This document shows positions 23,637 through 32,684 of a stretch of 44,521 nt of DNA, piece by piece. The notes below the pieces were generated by a model, which was not told the DNA's origin, ran no database searches, and saw only the letters and a program-made list of their open reading frames with translations. The translations under genes and the position numbers were made by a program. How positions within the stretch are numbered: position 1 is the first letter of the stretch; each line of letters opens with the position of its first letter. Source of the stretch: Phycisphaerae bacterium (GTDB lineage Bacteria; Planctomycetota; Phycisphaerae; Sedimentisphaerales; Anaerobacaceae); assembly GCA_016782865.1 (NCBI GenBank), contig JADHXR010000052.1:1-44521 (forward strand), written 5' to 3'.

Positions 23637-26600
23637 ATGATGATCGGAGCACACCAAGGTGATGGTTTGTTACGCACGGCATTCTGCTCAATCTTAGTTG
23701 TGTTCACGCTTATCGCTTTCACGGGATCCGCTAAGGTGGCAGCTCAGGACTCCGGCTCTGTTTTGGCCCAGGAGATCCTTCAGCACACCGGCGTCCAGGG
23801 GGGATTGATTGTCCATCTGGGCTGCGGTGACGGAGAGTTGACCGCCGCGTTGCGGGCAACCGACAGCTATGTAGTTCACGCACTTGACAAGAAACCTGAG
23901 AACGTCGCACGAGCCCGAAAGCACATTCGCTCATTGGGCCTGTACGGGCCGGTATCGGTAGAGCAGTGTAACGGAAAGTCACTGCCATATGCCAGCAACC
24001 TGATCAACCTGGTGGTCTCAGAACGGCGTCCGTCGATCCCGATGGAGGAGATAATGCGGGTCCTGTGCCCCAACGGCGTCGCTTATATCAAGCAAGACGG
24101 CAAGTGGACGAAAAAGATCAACCCTGTCCCCGATGACATCGGCGAATGGAATCATTACTTGAGCGGTCCGGATAATAATGCTGTTGCAGCCGACAGGCGC
24201 GTAGGCCCGCCCCGCCGGCTCCAGTGGAAAAGCGATCCCACGCGGTGCCGAAGTCATAACGGCGTGTCGTCCAGTATCTTGCTGGTCCTCTCCTCCGGAG
24301 GCAGACTCTTTAGCATTATAGACGAGGGACTCACAGGCCAGCCCGGTGTGGCAGATCTGTGGACGCTGGTGGCGCGGGACGCGTTTAACGGGACGCTGCT
24401 CTGGAAGAAGCCGCTCACCGGCAGAAGGTCACAGAAGTCCCTTGTCGCAGTCGCAGACAGGCTGTACATGGCGCCGGGGCGCGGTGAGGCCTTGACAATC
24501 CTCGATGCAGCTACTGGCCAAACGCTTCGCACGTTGAAAGACACCGAGGGCGCCGACGAGATCATTTGCATCGACGATCTTGTCGTTCTTCATCGCCCCG
24601 GCGCCAAACGATCGAAGGAGCGTGAAGACGACTCAATCATCGCGCTGGGCAGCGACAGCGGCGAATCTTTATGGCGGGCACAATCGAAACATCTTGTCCC
24701 CCACTCGCTGGCGGCCGCAGACGGCAGACTCTGTTACCACGACGGCGAACAAGTTGTGTGCCTGGATCTTCGCAGCGGCGAGAAACTCTGGCGCGCCGCG
24801 TCCAAGACCGCCAAACGCGGCAACCTGCTGATGATATATCGCGGCGTCGTATTTTTCACAGCCCCAGGGGGGCTGATGGCTTACGCCGCCGATACCGGAG
24901 AGCACCTGTGGAAAGGCCCCGCGGTAAACGCAAGGCTCAGCCTGTTCGGAGCAGGCGGCCTGGTATGGATCAGTGACATCCAGGAGCGAGGCAGGACCCA
25001 TCTGTGGACCCCCGAATCCGTGATCACCAACGGCCATGATCCTCGAACAGGCCAGATAAGACGAACAGTCACCGTCCCGCGTCTGGTCACGCCCGGTCAC
25101 CACATCCGATGCTACCAGGCAAAAGCCACAGAGCGGTATCTAATGCTGCCCAAACGCGGCATAGAATTCATAGATCTCGAGGGTGACAATCACATGAGAA
25201 CCGACTGGCTGCGAGGCCCCTGCGGTCACGGAGTCATACCGGCTAACGGATTGCTATACGCGCCCCCGCATCAGTGTTTCTGCTATCCAGGCGTGAAAAT
25301 GACAGGCTTCAACGCGGTCTCCGCTGAAATGATAATGCCGGCACGAAAACGTGAGCGACTGCAGAAAGGCCCCGCCTACGGCCAAATCGAAGATCGAAAA
25401 CCTGTCCCTTCGACAGGCTCAGGGCAGGCTCTGAGCGCAGCCGAAGGATCGAAGATTGAAAATCCCTCTGACTGGCCCACCTACCGCCACGACGCGAGGC
25501 GAAGCGGCCGGGCCGGCTGTGACTTGCCCGTGAATCTCGAAAGGCTGTGGGAGCACAAGTTCGAGAACGCAACCACCCAACCGGTCGTTGCGGACGGCCG
25601 GATCATTGTGGCCGAGGAAGACGCTCACACCGTGTTCTGCCTCGACTCAGATAGCGGACAGCACCTCTGGCAATACACAACCGGCGGCCGCGTCGACTCG
25701 GCGCCCACGCTCTACCGGGGCTTGGTGCTTTTCGGCTCGACCGACGGCTGGGTATACTGCCTGCGTGCGGCCGACGGTGAACTTCTCTGGCGATTCGGCG
25801 CCGCTGCGGACGAGCGCCGGATAGTCATTCGCAGCCAATTAGAATCGGCATGGCCCGTGCACGGCAGCGTGCTTGTTCAGGACCAAGTCGCCTATTGCAC
25901 CGCGGGCCGGTCGACATATCTCGACGGCGGCATCTGGGTCTACGGCCTCGATCCGGAAACGGGCAGGGTGCTGCATGAGAAACACATCGAAGGTCCCGAG
26001 CCCGACGTGACGCGCGAGGCCGGCCGGCCGTTCGACATGGAGGGCGCCAAGTCCGATCTGCTGGTCAGCGACGGCACGGACCTGTATATGTTTTTTACGC
26101 GCCTGACTCCGGAGCTCGTGCAAAAGGAGACGCCGCGAATCACAAAGCTGGGCGACCGAAAGGTCAGCACGCACCTGATGTCCAACGCGGGGTTCCTCGA
26201 CAAAACGTGGTTCGACCGCAACTACTGGACATATGGCAACCGCTGGCCCGGTTTCTACTTCGCCTACAACGCGCCGAAGTCTGGGCAACTGCTGGTCTTC
26301 GACGCCGAGAGAACGTACGGCGTGCAGGTATTCACAGGCCGGGATGGTCACAGCCCGCGATTCTGGCCCGGCACGGACGGCTATGAACTTTTCGCCGACA
26401 CCAACGCCAACCAACTGGTGCTGCGACCGACCGCTATAGGACGGGAAAAAGGCGACGGCTTCTCCGGCACGTTGCCCCGCAAATGGTCCGTCCTGGTTCC
26501 TGTTCGCATCCGGGCAATGGTGCTTGCCGACCAGCGCCTTTACATTGCTGGACCTCCCGATGTCGTACCCAAAGACGATCCGATGGCGGCCTTCGAGGGC

Positions 26601-26777
26601 CATCTGGGCGGCCGCCTCTGGGTCGTCTCGGCATCGAACGGTAAGAAATTAGCCGAATACGAACTCGATAGCCCGCCGGTTCTGGACGGCATGATGGCCG
26701 CCAGAGGTCGTTTGTACGTTGCCGCCAAAGACGGTCGGCTGACATGCATGGGAAAAAGATCAAATATCAAAAACTAA
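23637..26777 (+). CDS. Exported methyltransferase-fold / PQQ-like propeller protein, paralog 2
   Basis: 1,046 residues from ATG 23637 (AGGAG 4 nt upstream; a second ATG at 23640 is equally possible); a longer frame from 23532 lacks a ribosome site. The signal segment is AFCSILVVFTLIAFTG. Motif I is VHLGCGDG (59-66), followed by 'ALDKKPENV' and 'LPYASNLINLVVSE'. Five or so PQQ-like blades follow (RDAFNGTLLWKK, DSGESLWRA, RSGEKLWRA, DTGEHLWKG). The cysteine signature is kept (HIRCYQAKAT, RGPCGHG, HQCFCY). The linker holds the same 53-bp repeat as paralog 1, and the second half begins SDWPTYRHDARRSG. The last seven residues (KRSNIKN) and the TAA stop are encoded by an AT-rich repeat. A Gfo/Idh/MocA gene follows after 100 nt. 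Confidence 0.85.
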   Translation: MMIGAHQGDGLLRTAFCSILVVFTLIAFTGSAKVAAQDSGSVLAQEILQHTGVQGGLIVHLGCGDGELTAALRATDSYVVHALDKKPENVARARKHIRSLGLYGPVSVEQCNGKSLPYASNLINLVVSERRPSIPMEEIMRVLCPNGVAYIKQDGKWTKKINPVPDDIGEWNHYLSGPDNNAVAADRRVGPPRRLQWKSDPTRCRSHNGVSSSILLVLSSGGRLFSIIDEGLTGQPGVADLWTLVARDAFNGTLLWKKPLTGRRSQKSLVAVADRLYMAPGRGEALTILDAATGQTLRTLKDTEGADEIICIDDLVVLHRPGAKRSKEREDDSIIALGSDSGESLWRAQSKHLVPHSLAAADGRLCYHDGEQVVCLDLRSGEKLWRAASKTAKRGNLLMIYRGVVFFTAPGGLMAYAADTGEHLWKGPAVNARLSLFGAGGLVWISDIQERGRTHLWTPESVITNGHDPRTGQIRRTVTVPRLVTPGHHIRCYQAKATERYLMLPKRGIEFIDLEGDNHMRTDWLRGPCGHGVIPANGLLYAPPHQCFCYPGVKMTGFNAVSAEMIMPARKRERLQKGPAYGQIEDRKPVPSTGSGQALSAAEGSKIENPSDWPTYRHDARRSGRAGCDLPVNLERLWEHKFENATTQPVVADGRIIVAEEDAHTVFCLDSDSGQHLWQYTTGGRVDSAPTLYRGLVLFGSTDGWVYCLRAADGELLWRFGAAADERRIVIRSQLESAWPVHGSVLVQDQVAYCTAGRSTYLDGGIWVYGLDPETGRVLHEKHIEGPEPDVTREAGRPFDMEGAKSDLLVSDGTDLYMFFTRLTPELVQKETPRITKLGDRKVSTHLMSNAGFLDKTWFDRNYWTYGNRWPGFYFAYNAPKSGQLLVFDAERTYGVQVFTGRDGHSPRFWPGTDGYELFADTNANQLVLRPTAIGREKGDGFSGTLPRKWSVLVPVRIRAMVLADQRLYIAGPPDVVPKDDPMAAFEGHLGGRLWVVSASNGKKLAEYELDSPPVLDGMMAARGRLYVAAKDGRLTCMGKRSNIKN
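25401..25453 (+). repeat. 53-bp palindromic repeat inside propeller paralog 2 (in frame)
   Basis: Identical over all 53 bases to 20775-20827 although the host genes have diverged strongly. It is read in the same frame (PVPSTGSGQALSAAEGSK) and sits at the same linker position. Flanks again show atcgaaaa / attgaaaat simple sequence. Confidence 0.9.
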
Positions 26778-26854
26778 AAATCAAAATAGCGGAATCCTCC
26801 TCCGGCGGATGACTTCATTAATCTTGCATTTTGCACTTTGATTTTTGCATTTTC
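26757..26854. repeat. AT-rich inverted repeat with GC-rich centre after propeller paralog 2
   Basis: The left arm is made of ATCAAAAACTAAAAATCAAA-type units and the right arm of GCATTTTGCACTTTGATTTT-type units, which are imperfect reverse complements. Between them lies a TCCTCCTCCGGCGGAT core. The left arm starts inside the propeller gene and supplies its stop codon. I recall similar intergenic repeats in related planctomycete genomes but cannot check. Confidence 0.6.
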
Positions 26855-26877
26855 TTACGAATTAAGGAGACTCCTGA

Positions 26878-28278
26878 ATGACTCGTAGAAACGAAAATAA
26901 GCGAGTTAAGAATAGTCCGATCTCAAGACGACAGTTGCTCGGCGGCGCGGCCACCGCGACTGCGTTCTTCATCGTGCCCCGACACGTGTTGGGCGGACAG
27001 GGCAACCAGCCCCCCAGCGAGAAGCTGAACATCGCCGGCATCGGCCTTGGCGCTATGGGCGCCGACAACCTGAGGGCGTGCGATGCCGAGAACATCGTCG
27101 CTCTGTGCGATGTGGACTGGGACATGGCAGCGATCACATTCCAGCGATATCCGAAGGCAAAGCGATACAAGGACTATCGCCGGATGCTCGATAGGGAAGA
27201 TAACATTGACGCCGTCATCGTGGCCACTCCCGACCATACGCACGCGGTGATCACGGCGGCCGCCATGAAACGGGGCAAGGGCGTCTACACACAGATGCCT
27301 TTGGCACATGACGTTTGGGAGGTCCGGCAACTGGCACGGATCGCCCGCGAGAGTGGCGTGGCTACGCAGATGGGTAACGAGCGATACTCGGCACCGACAG
27401 TCCGCAGGGTTTGCGAGTGGATATGGGACGGCTGCATCGGACCCATTCGCGAGGTCCACTGCTGGACGAACCGGCCCCAGTGGCCCCAGGGGATGAGCCG
27501 GCCCAATGGCAGGCCCACCGCTCCACCGGGCTTGGAGTGGGATCTCTGGCTCGGCCCGGCGGCCGAGCGGCCGTACCATGACGCCTATCATCCGTATAAC
27601 TGGCGGGGCTGGCGAGACTTCGGTACCGGCGCCCTCGGGGCGATGGGTTGCCACGTTATGGACGGCGCCTTCTGGGCCTTGAGATTGGCCGAGGCCATGA
27701 AGTTCACAGTCGAAGCCGAAGCGACCGGGTTGACGTCAAAGAGTTACCCACAGGCTTCGACAGTCCGCTACCATTTCGGCGCCCGCGGCGAAATGCCGCC
27801 TGTCACGCTCAATTGGTATGACGGCGGCCGGCGACCGCCTCGCCCCGAGGAGTTCCCCGATACGCGCGAGTTCGTCGGCAGCAACGGAACCATATTTGTC
27901 GGCGAGAAGGGTAAACTCACCTTCGGCGCGCTGACTGCCGGCACGAGCGCCGGTCAGGCCGGTCCCAGGTTCATTTCCGAATCGTTGGGCCAATCCTATC
28001 GCCCTCCCGAGCCGACCATCCCCCGCATCAAAGAAAAACGCACGTGGGGCAAACTCCGCCGCCATGAGGAAGAGTGGACCGCGGCATGCAAAGGTGGCAG
28101 GCCCGCATGCTCGAGATTCGAGATTGCCGGCCCGCTTACCGAGATGGTGCTGTTGGGCAACATCGCCCTTCTATCAGGCGAGGCCATCGAGTGGGACAGC
28201 AAGAACCAGAAGATCACCAACAGCTCAGACGCAAACCGGCTTCTCCGCCGCAAATACCGTAGCGGCTGGACGCTGTGA
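26878..28278 (+). CDS. Gfo/Idh/MocA family oxidoreductase, Tat-exported, without the usual EKP
   Basis: 466 residues. The N-terminus has a Tat signal (ISRRQLLGG then ATATAFFIV). The NAD(P)-binding Rossmann motif is AGIGLGAMG (53-61) and 'VIVATPDHTHAVIT' matches the family. Where nearly all relatives have E-K-P, with the Lys taking part in catalysis, this protein reads T-Q139-M140-P141, so classical hydride-transfer activity is doubtful. The rest, including 'GTGALGAMGCHVMD', is typical of the planctomycete subgroup. AAGGAG lies 8 nt before the ATG. It follows propeller paralog 2 on the same strand across the AT-rich repeat. It may act on sugars released by the neighbouring hydrolases, or be a non-catalytic sugar binder. 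Confidence 0.9.
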   Translation: MTRRNENKRVKNSPISRRQLLGGAATATAFFIVPRHVLGGQGNQPPSEKLNIAGIGLGAMGADNLRACDAENIVALCDVDWDMAAITFQRYPKAKRYKDYRRMLDREDNIDAVIVATPDHTHAVITAAAMKRGKGVYTQMPLAHDVWEVRQLARIARESGVATQMGNERYSAPTVRRVCEWIWDGCIGPIREVHCWTNRPQWPQGMSRPNGRPTAPPGLEWDLWLGPAAERPYHDAYHPYNWRGWRDFGTGALGAMGCHVMDGAFWALRLAEAMKFTVEAEATGLTSKSYPQASTVRYHFGARGEMPPVTLNWYDGGRRPPRPEEFPDTREFVGSNGTIFVGEKGKLTFGALTAGTSAGQAGPRFISESLGQSYRPPEPTIPRIKEKRTWGKLRRHEEEWTAACKGGRPACSRFEIAGPLTEMVLLGNIALLSGEAIEWDSKNQKITNSSDANRLLRRKYRSGWTL

Positions 28279-28415
28279 CGAACGAACCGTGATGCGCATT
28301 TGCGGCTCGCTGAGATGCGCACGATACAGGCTGGGGACAATGCCAATTCTTCGGACCTGTCTTTGTGTCATCTCGATTGAAGCCAAAGGCGGAATGGAGA
28401 GACCTATTCAAAACA

Positions 28416-28465
28416 GATTCCTCCACTTCGTCCCAACTCACGTTGGGACTCCGGTCGGAATGACA
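28416..28465 (-). repeat. Dispersed 'GTCATTCCGA...GGAATCT'-type repeat with internal palindrome
   Basis: The minus strand reads TGTCATTCCGACCGGAGT, then a palindrome (GTCCCAA / TTGGGAC, 28430-28449) and GAAGTGGAGGAATCT. The outer ends match a repeat type I know as widespread in bacterial genomes (from memory). It is in the gap between two oxidoreductase genes. Confidence 0.55.
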
Positions 28466-28514
28466 ACAAGTCCAAAAACCCAGCGCTGTGAATCAAGTTG
28501 CACTCAGGTGTAGG

Positions 28515-28610
28515 ATGGGCAACCCATTCGGCTTTGCTCAGAGCCTGCCCCGTTCGGCTTCGCTCAGGGCAGGCTCTGAGCTTGTCGAACGGGGCATGCT
28601 TGTTGCCCAT
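28515..28610. repeat. Long REP-like element with interleaved stems
   Basis: Outer arms ATGGGCAAC (28515-28523) and GTTGCCCAT (28602-28610) enclose two further inverted pairs that interleave: CTCAGAGCCTGCCC with GGGCAGGCTCTGAG, and TGCCCCGTTCG with CGAACGGGGCA. They share TGCCC, so the two inner stems exclude each other. Positions 28518-28596 match 44212-44290 with one mismatch in 79. Confidence 0.85.
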
Positions 28611-28638
28611 GCTGACCACGTGACGTAACTCGAACCGC

Positions 28639-28659
28639 ATGGGCAGGCAACCTGCCCAT
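28639..28659 (-). terminator. Hairpin downstream of the minus-strand oxidoreductase
   Basis: ATGGGCAGG and CCTGCCCAT form a perfect 9-bp stem with a 3-nt loop, 17 nt past the end of the oxidoreductase gene ending at 28677. No T-run follows, so it is a weak terminator or a transcript-end stabilising REP unit. Confidence 0.45.
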
Positions 28660-28676
28660 CCTATAGGGCGCCTTGT

Positions 28677-30044
28677 TCAGACTTCCGTCCACTTTCCCGG
28701 TATGGGGAATGGGAACTGGCCGTTCGCATCGGCTTTGACCGGCGCCGGGCTGTCGAAGTGAAGGTCATCGAGATAGTCGCAGAATTGGAAGTTTGACGCC
28801 ATTATCTGGTCCCAGGTGATCTCCTGGCCCGTATGAGCGGCGGCGCGTCCCATCAGCGACGTCAGGTCCGAGTATATGGCTCGCCTTATTTCATTATGCG
28901 GCCTGTCCTTGCGGATACTCTCGATCAACTCGTTCCACTCGTACTGCCACGGACTGTGCGCGTCTTTAGTCGGCGTCCACGAGATGTTGCTCTTCTCGAT
29001 CCGCTGGTCCTTGAACATATGGACCGTTGCGGCGTGCGTCCTGCCCGAGAACTGCGCCGCACACTTGGTGCCGTGAATGAAGGTGGCGAATTCGCTGCGC
29101 GTCTTGCTGGCTCGACGGAAGCCGCAGAACGCCTTGGTGCCGTCGGGATATGTGTACTCCATGGAGTATAGGTCGAGATTTTGGCCGAGGTCCGTACTGT
29201 GGGGCTCGCGCCCGCCCATGCCGACTGCGGAAACAGGCCAGGCGTCCTTGATCCAGCAGCACTCGTCGATCTGGTGGATCAGATTGTCGACCATGTGGCC
29301 CGAGCCAACCCAGAGGAGATGGATCTTGCCGAACTGGAGTTGATCCATCAAGCTGTTGGGGTCCTGGTCCTTCAGTGGTGCAAGCCACCGGCTGCCCGCC
29401 ATGCGATTGGCGCGAATCAGCGGTATTTCACCCATCTCGCCATTGCGGATCTTCTCAATCAGCGCCTGGCGGGCCGGCGAGTGGCGGCACTGGAGCCCTG
29501 CGGCGACCTTGAGGTTCTTGCTCTTTGCCACTGTATCGGCGCGAAGAATCCGTTGCAGCCCGCCCGGATCCGACGCGAAGGGCTTTTCCATGAAGACATT
29601 GACGCCTTTGCTGATGGCGTACTCAACGTGCAGCGGCCTGATATACGCTCGCGTCGTGCACATCGCTACGTCGCCCGGCCTTAGAATGTCGATAGCCTGG
29701 CGGTACCCTCTAAAACCGACAAACTTGCGGTCCTCAGTAACATCGACCTGATCGGGGAATTTTTTCAATAGCGCCCTTTGTGACGAATCCATCTTGGTCT
29801 TGATAAGATCGGCCATGGCGTACAGCTTGACCGGTCCCTTGCCGACAACAGACAATGCGTCGCCAACGGCACCGTTGCCGCGTCCGCCGCAGCCGATCAG
29901 CGCCAGGCGGATCGTGTTGTCCTCACCTGCGTAGATGGACCCAGACGAGAAGCTGCCCAGCACGGCGGCGCCGGCAGCAATCGAGCCACCTTTCTTTAGA
30001 AACTGGCGACGGTTGATATTGGATTTGTTGTCAGGTTCACTCAT
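28677..30044 (-). CDS. Gfo/Idh/MocA family oxidoreductase, Tat-exported
   Basis: 455 residues with a Tat signal (NRRQFLKKGGSIAAGAAVLG). The Rossmann motif is IGCGGRGNG and the catalytic motif E153-K154-P155 is intact, unlike the neighbouring paralog at 26878. The C-terminal domain contains 'GSGHMVDNLIHQIDECCWI', the region that holds the conserved active-site Asp and His in relatives. The start is firm: AGGAGG lies about 5 nt upstream of the ATG. It is convergent with the oxidoreductase at 26878, the two separated by about 400 nt of repeats. The family oxidises or epimerises sugars and inositols using NAD(P); this subgroup is exported and often binds its cofactor tightly. The substrate is unknown. 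Confidence 0.92.
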   Translation of the reverse strand: MSEPDNKSNINRRQFLKKGGSIAAGAAVLGSFSSGSIYAGEDNTIRLALIGCGGRGNGAVGDALSVVGKGPVKLYAMADLIKTKMDSSQRALLKKFPDQVDVTEDRKFVGFRGYRQAIDILRPGDVAMCTTRAYIRPLHVEYAISKGVNVFMEKPFASDPGGLQRILRADTVAKSKNLKVAAGLQCRHSPARQALIEKIRNGEMGEIPLIRANRMAGSRWLAPLKDQDPNSLMDQLQFGKIHLLWVGSGHMVDNLIHQIDECCWIKDAWPVSAVGMGGREPHSTDLGQNLDLYSMEYTYPDGTKAFCGFRRASKTRSEFATFIHGTKCAAQFSGRTHAATVHMFKDQRIEKSNISWTPTKDAHSPWQYEWNELIESIRKDRPHNEIRRAIYSDLTSLMGRAAAHTGQEITWDQIMASNFQFCDYLDDLHFDSPAPVKADANGQFPFPIPGKWTEV

Positions 30045-30073
30045 TCTTACCTCCTAGTCGATACTATCATAAA

Positions 30074-30103
30074 TTGTATTTCTGAACTCAAGCATTGTAT
30101 AAT
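30074..30103 (+). promoter_or_regulatory. Candidate promoter, possibly left over from a lost sulfatase
   Basis: TTGTAT (30074-30079) and a perfect TATAAT (30098-30103) with an 18-nt spacer. Downstream there is only the sulfatase C-terminal fragment, so this may be a relic promoter. Confidence 0.4.
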
Positions 30104-30204
30104 ACTCGCTAATGAATCCTATTTCAACAGTTTTTGTGGGCGCCGCTAGTCATAGTTCTTGGGCTGCATCGTTCGAAATATGGTACACTGCGTTCTTCTT
30201 GAAG

Positions 30205-30456
30205 TTGAGTAAGGATCCTCACGAGGTCAGAAATCTCGCCGGTGATCCGAGATATGCCGCCGAGCTGAAACGGCACCGGAACATCCTGAAGAGCTGGATG
30301 AAGGAAACCGACGATAAGGGCCAGTATCCCGAGAGCACCGAAGGACTTCTTCAGGTCATGTACCGATGGGGCGATAAATGCGTAAACCCAGAATACGAAG
30401 CAATCCGCAAGAAGTACGGCGACATATTCGCAAGACAGCGCAGATCGAGCCAGTGA
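30205..30456 (+). pseudogene. Sulfatase C-terminal fragment
   Basis: From LSKDPHEVRNLAGDP onward this frame reads like the end of a sulfatase, where 'ELYDLSKDPHEVxNLA' is the usual wording; it continues ILKSWMKETDDKGQYPES and WGDKCVNPEYEAI. The residues encoded before 30205 (from an ATG at 30112) have no sulfatase character, and the CxPSR catalytic region is absent. The gene has therefore lost about its first 400 codons. Confidence 0.8.
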
Positions 30457-30471
30457 CGATCAAGCTCTGGC

Positions 30472-30745
30472 TCACACTTCTTTCGGCAGGATGTACGGAT
30501 GCCGATACTGCCGTGTCAAATAGGTGTTCGCGTCGTCATCGTTAACGAACTTCTCGGAATGCGGATTGAACTCCAACTTCCGCCCGGTTCTAAATGATAT
30601 ATTGGCCAGGTGACAGATCGACGTGGACATGTGCCCTTCGAGAATGTCACAGTACAGATTCACTTTTCACGATCGGCGCAGCAACCACGGCTCCGACGGT
30701 CACAGCCGACTTCTTCATAAAATCACGACGGTTCGATGATGACAT
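30472..30745 (-). pseudogene. Gfo/Idh/MocA oxidoreductase with large internal deletion
   Basis: The minus strand starts with a normal Tat signal (SSSNRRDFMKKSAVTVGAVV) and 'AAPIVKSESVL', then a stop. In the next frame, from about 30663, the typical family C-terminus appears: NLYCDILEGHMSTSICHLA, FRTGRKLEFN and YRHPYILPKEV. The whole Rossmann and catalytic part is gone and the join shifts the frame. It lies tail to tail with the sulfatase fragment, 15 nt apart. Confidence 0.85.
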
Positions 30746-30887
30746 GATGGCTTCCGTTAACTCTGCAGCAATTTGAAAGATCAGCAGCACACTTGTGAGT
30801 AATTTTAGGGCGATTCCACATTTTCTGCAAATAAATTCAAAAAGGGATGATGTCCGAGGCGTTTGTTCGGTACAATAGCGTGCGACC

Positions 30888-32684
30888 ATGAGAGCAACAG
30901 ACAAGACACAGAAGTCCCTGACGACGGCTATCATCCTCGCGCTGACGGCATCCATCTCCGTTTCGGCGCAAGCCGGACGCCAGCCGAAACGGCTTGTCGG
31001 ATTTCCAGTCGGGCGCCAGATGAGCCAGATCGTGCCGAAGCGGTTCATCATCGATCCGGCCACCATCGAAAACCTCGGTTTTCGATGGTACATCTCAGGC
31101 GACAGCAACCGAAACGCTTCGGTGACCGTCGAGTTCCGCAAGCACGGACAGTCCCAGTGGACCGAAGCGCTGCCTATGTTGCGCGTTCATCAGGAAGTAG
31201 TCAATCAGGTTTACGGGCCCTACCGCACGGGAAACCTATTCGCCTCGAGCGTACTGTTTCTGGAGCCGGCGACGACTTACCAAGTCCGATTCACCATGTC
31301 TGATCCGGATGGCGGCGCACCGGCGGAATCGAAGATAGTCAGTGCGACAACGCGGGCCGAGCCTAAAGCCTTCAAGGACGGGCGGACAATAAAGGGCTCC
31401 GCCGAGAAGGGACTTATGGCCGCCTTGGACAAAGCCAGACCCGGAGACGTGATTGTGCTCGCCCCCGGCATCTATAAGGGACCGTTCGATCTGAAAAAGT
31501 CGGGCACGGCCGAAAAGCCAATCGTCATCCGCGGCCCCGCCGAGGGCGAAGCGATCCTCGAAGGCGACGGCGTCGACAGCAAGTCTCGGATCGTGACACT
31601 CAACGGCGCGCACCACCTGCATTTCGAGAGGCTCACCTTCCGCGGCGCCCAGATGGCGATTTATGCCGCCAAGCCCGGCGGCTCCGAGGGCCTCGTTATC
31701 CGACGATGCAAGATCCACGACGTGGTATATGGCATCAACACCGGCTGTCCGAACTCGAAGAACTGGTACATCGCCGACAACGATATAGTCGGCATCAATC
31801 CCACCTGGTATCCGCGCGACCCGAAGACCTACATGCAGCCGGGCCATACCGGCGTCAACGTATACGGTCAGGGTCACGTGATCTGCTACAACCGCATCAC
31901 AAGATTCAGCGATTCGGCTGCGATCTACAACTTCGGCCCGCCCGTCGATGATGTGACCAAACACTGTGTTAACATTGACTTCTACAACAACGATCTATCC
32001 TGGGCGCAGGATGACACGTTCGAGGCCGATTACGGCTGCCACAACGTTCGGTTCTACCGCAACCGCTGCTACAACACCCACACCGGAATGTCCACGCAGC
32101 CGTTCTACGGCGGGCCGGTCTATCTGATCCGCAATGAACTCTACGGGATCACCAGCCTGAGCTATAAGCTGAACAACCATCCCGCGGGCATCGAGGCCTA
32201 CAACAACACATCATGCTGTGCCGGGCAGGGCTTTCGTCCGCCGGCCATCTGGCAGAACGGGCACTTCCGCAACAACCTGTTCATGGGCGGCTCGCAATAC
32301 GCCGTCGAGTCGGGCTCGCCAACTGCCTACAGCACGATGGACTACAACGCCTACCGCCGCAACGACCCCGCACTGCTGTTCAAGTGGAAAGACCACCGCG
32401 GCAGCACGGCGCGTTACAATTCCATCGAGGAATTTTACAAGGCCACCGGTCTCGAAGAACACGGCATGTTGGCCGACTACGACATCTTTGTGAACGCCCG
32501 ACCACCGGAAGCGGGCAAGACCTCTGACCCCGGCGCCTACGACCTGCGGTTGCGCAGGGGCGCCAAGGTTATCGACGCCGGGCTCGCCCTTCCACAGATC
32601 ACCGACGGCTTCGCCGGCAAGGCCCCGGACCTGGGCTGTTACGAACTCGGCCAGGAACAGCCCCACTACGGACCTCGCCTCTAA
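30888..32684 (+). CDS. Exported right-handed beta-helix protein (polysaccharide lyase-like)
   Basis: 598 residues with a signal peptide (LTTAIILALTASISVSAQA). An Fn3-like domain (about 45-155, 'FLEPATTYQVRFTMSDPDGG') precedes a right-handed parallel beta-helix (about 165-480, starting 'GLMAALDKARPGDVIVLAPG') with many 'N-x-x-Y/F-N-N' turns. The fold is shared by pectate and other polysaccharide lyases, and by some hydrolases. No catalytic set can be assigned, so lyase is only a likely role. The start lacks a strong ribosome site. The stop TAA coincides with the end of a duplicated sulfatase 3' fragment on the other strand. Position between a decayed sulfatase and an intact one supports glycan processing. 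Confidence 0.83.
   Translation: MRATDKTQKSLTTAIILALTASISVSAQAGRQPKRLVGFPVGRQMSQIVPKRFIIDPATIENLGFRWYISGDSNRNASVTVEFRKHGQSQWTEALPMLRVHQEVVNQVYGPYRTGNLFASSVLFLEPATTYQVRFTMSDPDGGAPAESKIVSATTRAEPKAFKDGRTIKGSAEKGLMAALDKARPGDVIVLAPGIYKGPFDLKKSGTAEKPIVIRGPAEGEAILEGDGVDSKSRIVTLNGAHHLHFERLTFRGAQMAIYAAKPGGSEGLVIRRCKIHDVVYGINTGCPNSKNWYIADNDIVGINPTWYPRDPKTYMQPGHTGVNVYGQGHVICYNRITRFSDSAAIYNFGPPVDDVTKHCVNIDFYNNDLSWAQDDTFEADYGCHNVRFYRNRCYNTHTGMSTQPFYGGPVYLIRNELYGITSLSYKLNNHPAGIEAYNNTSCCAGQGFRPPAIWQNGHFRNNLFMGGSQYAVESGSPTAYSTMDYNAYRRNDPALLFKWKDHRGSTARYNSIEEFYKATGLEEHGMLADYDIFVNARPPEAGKTSDPGAYDLRLRRGAKVIDAGLALPQITDGFAGKAPDLGCYELGQEQPHYGPRL

Noticed and set aside
25839..26603. 254-codon minus-strand open frame
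   Set aside because: Shadow of propeller paralog 2.
28404..28640. Small protein with FDKLRACPERSR-type sequence (also at 44092-44322)
   Set aside because: This peptide is the known translation artefact of the palindromic repeat.
30112..30456. Functional 114-residue protein
   Set aside because: Only the part from 30205 on looks like protein, and it matches a sulfatase C-terminus without its catalytic domain.
31236..31964. 242-codon minus-strand open frame
   Set aside because: Shadow of the beta-helix gene.
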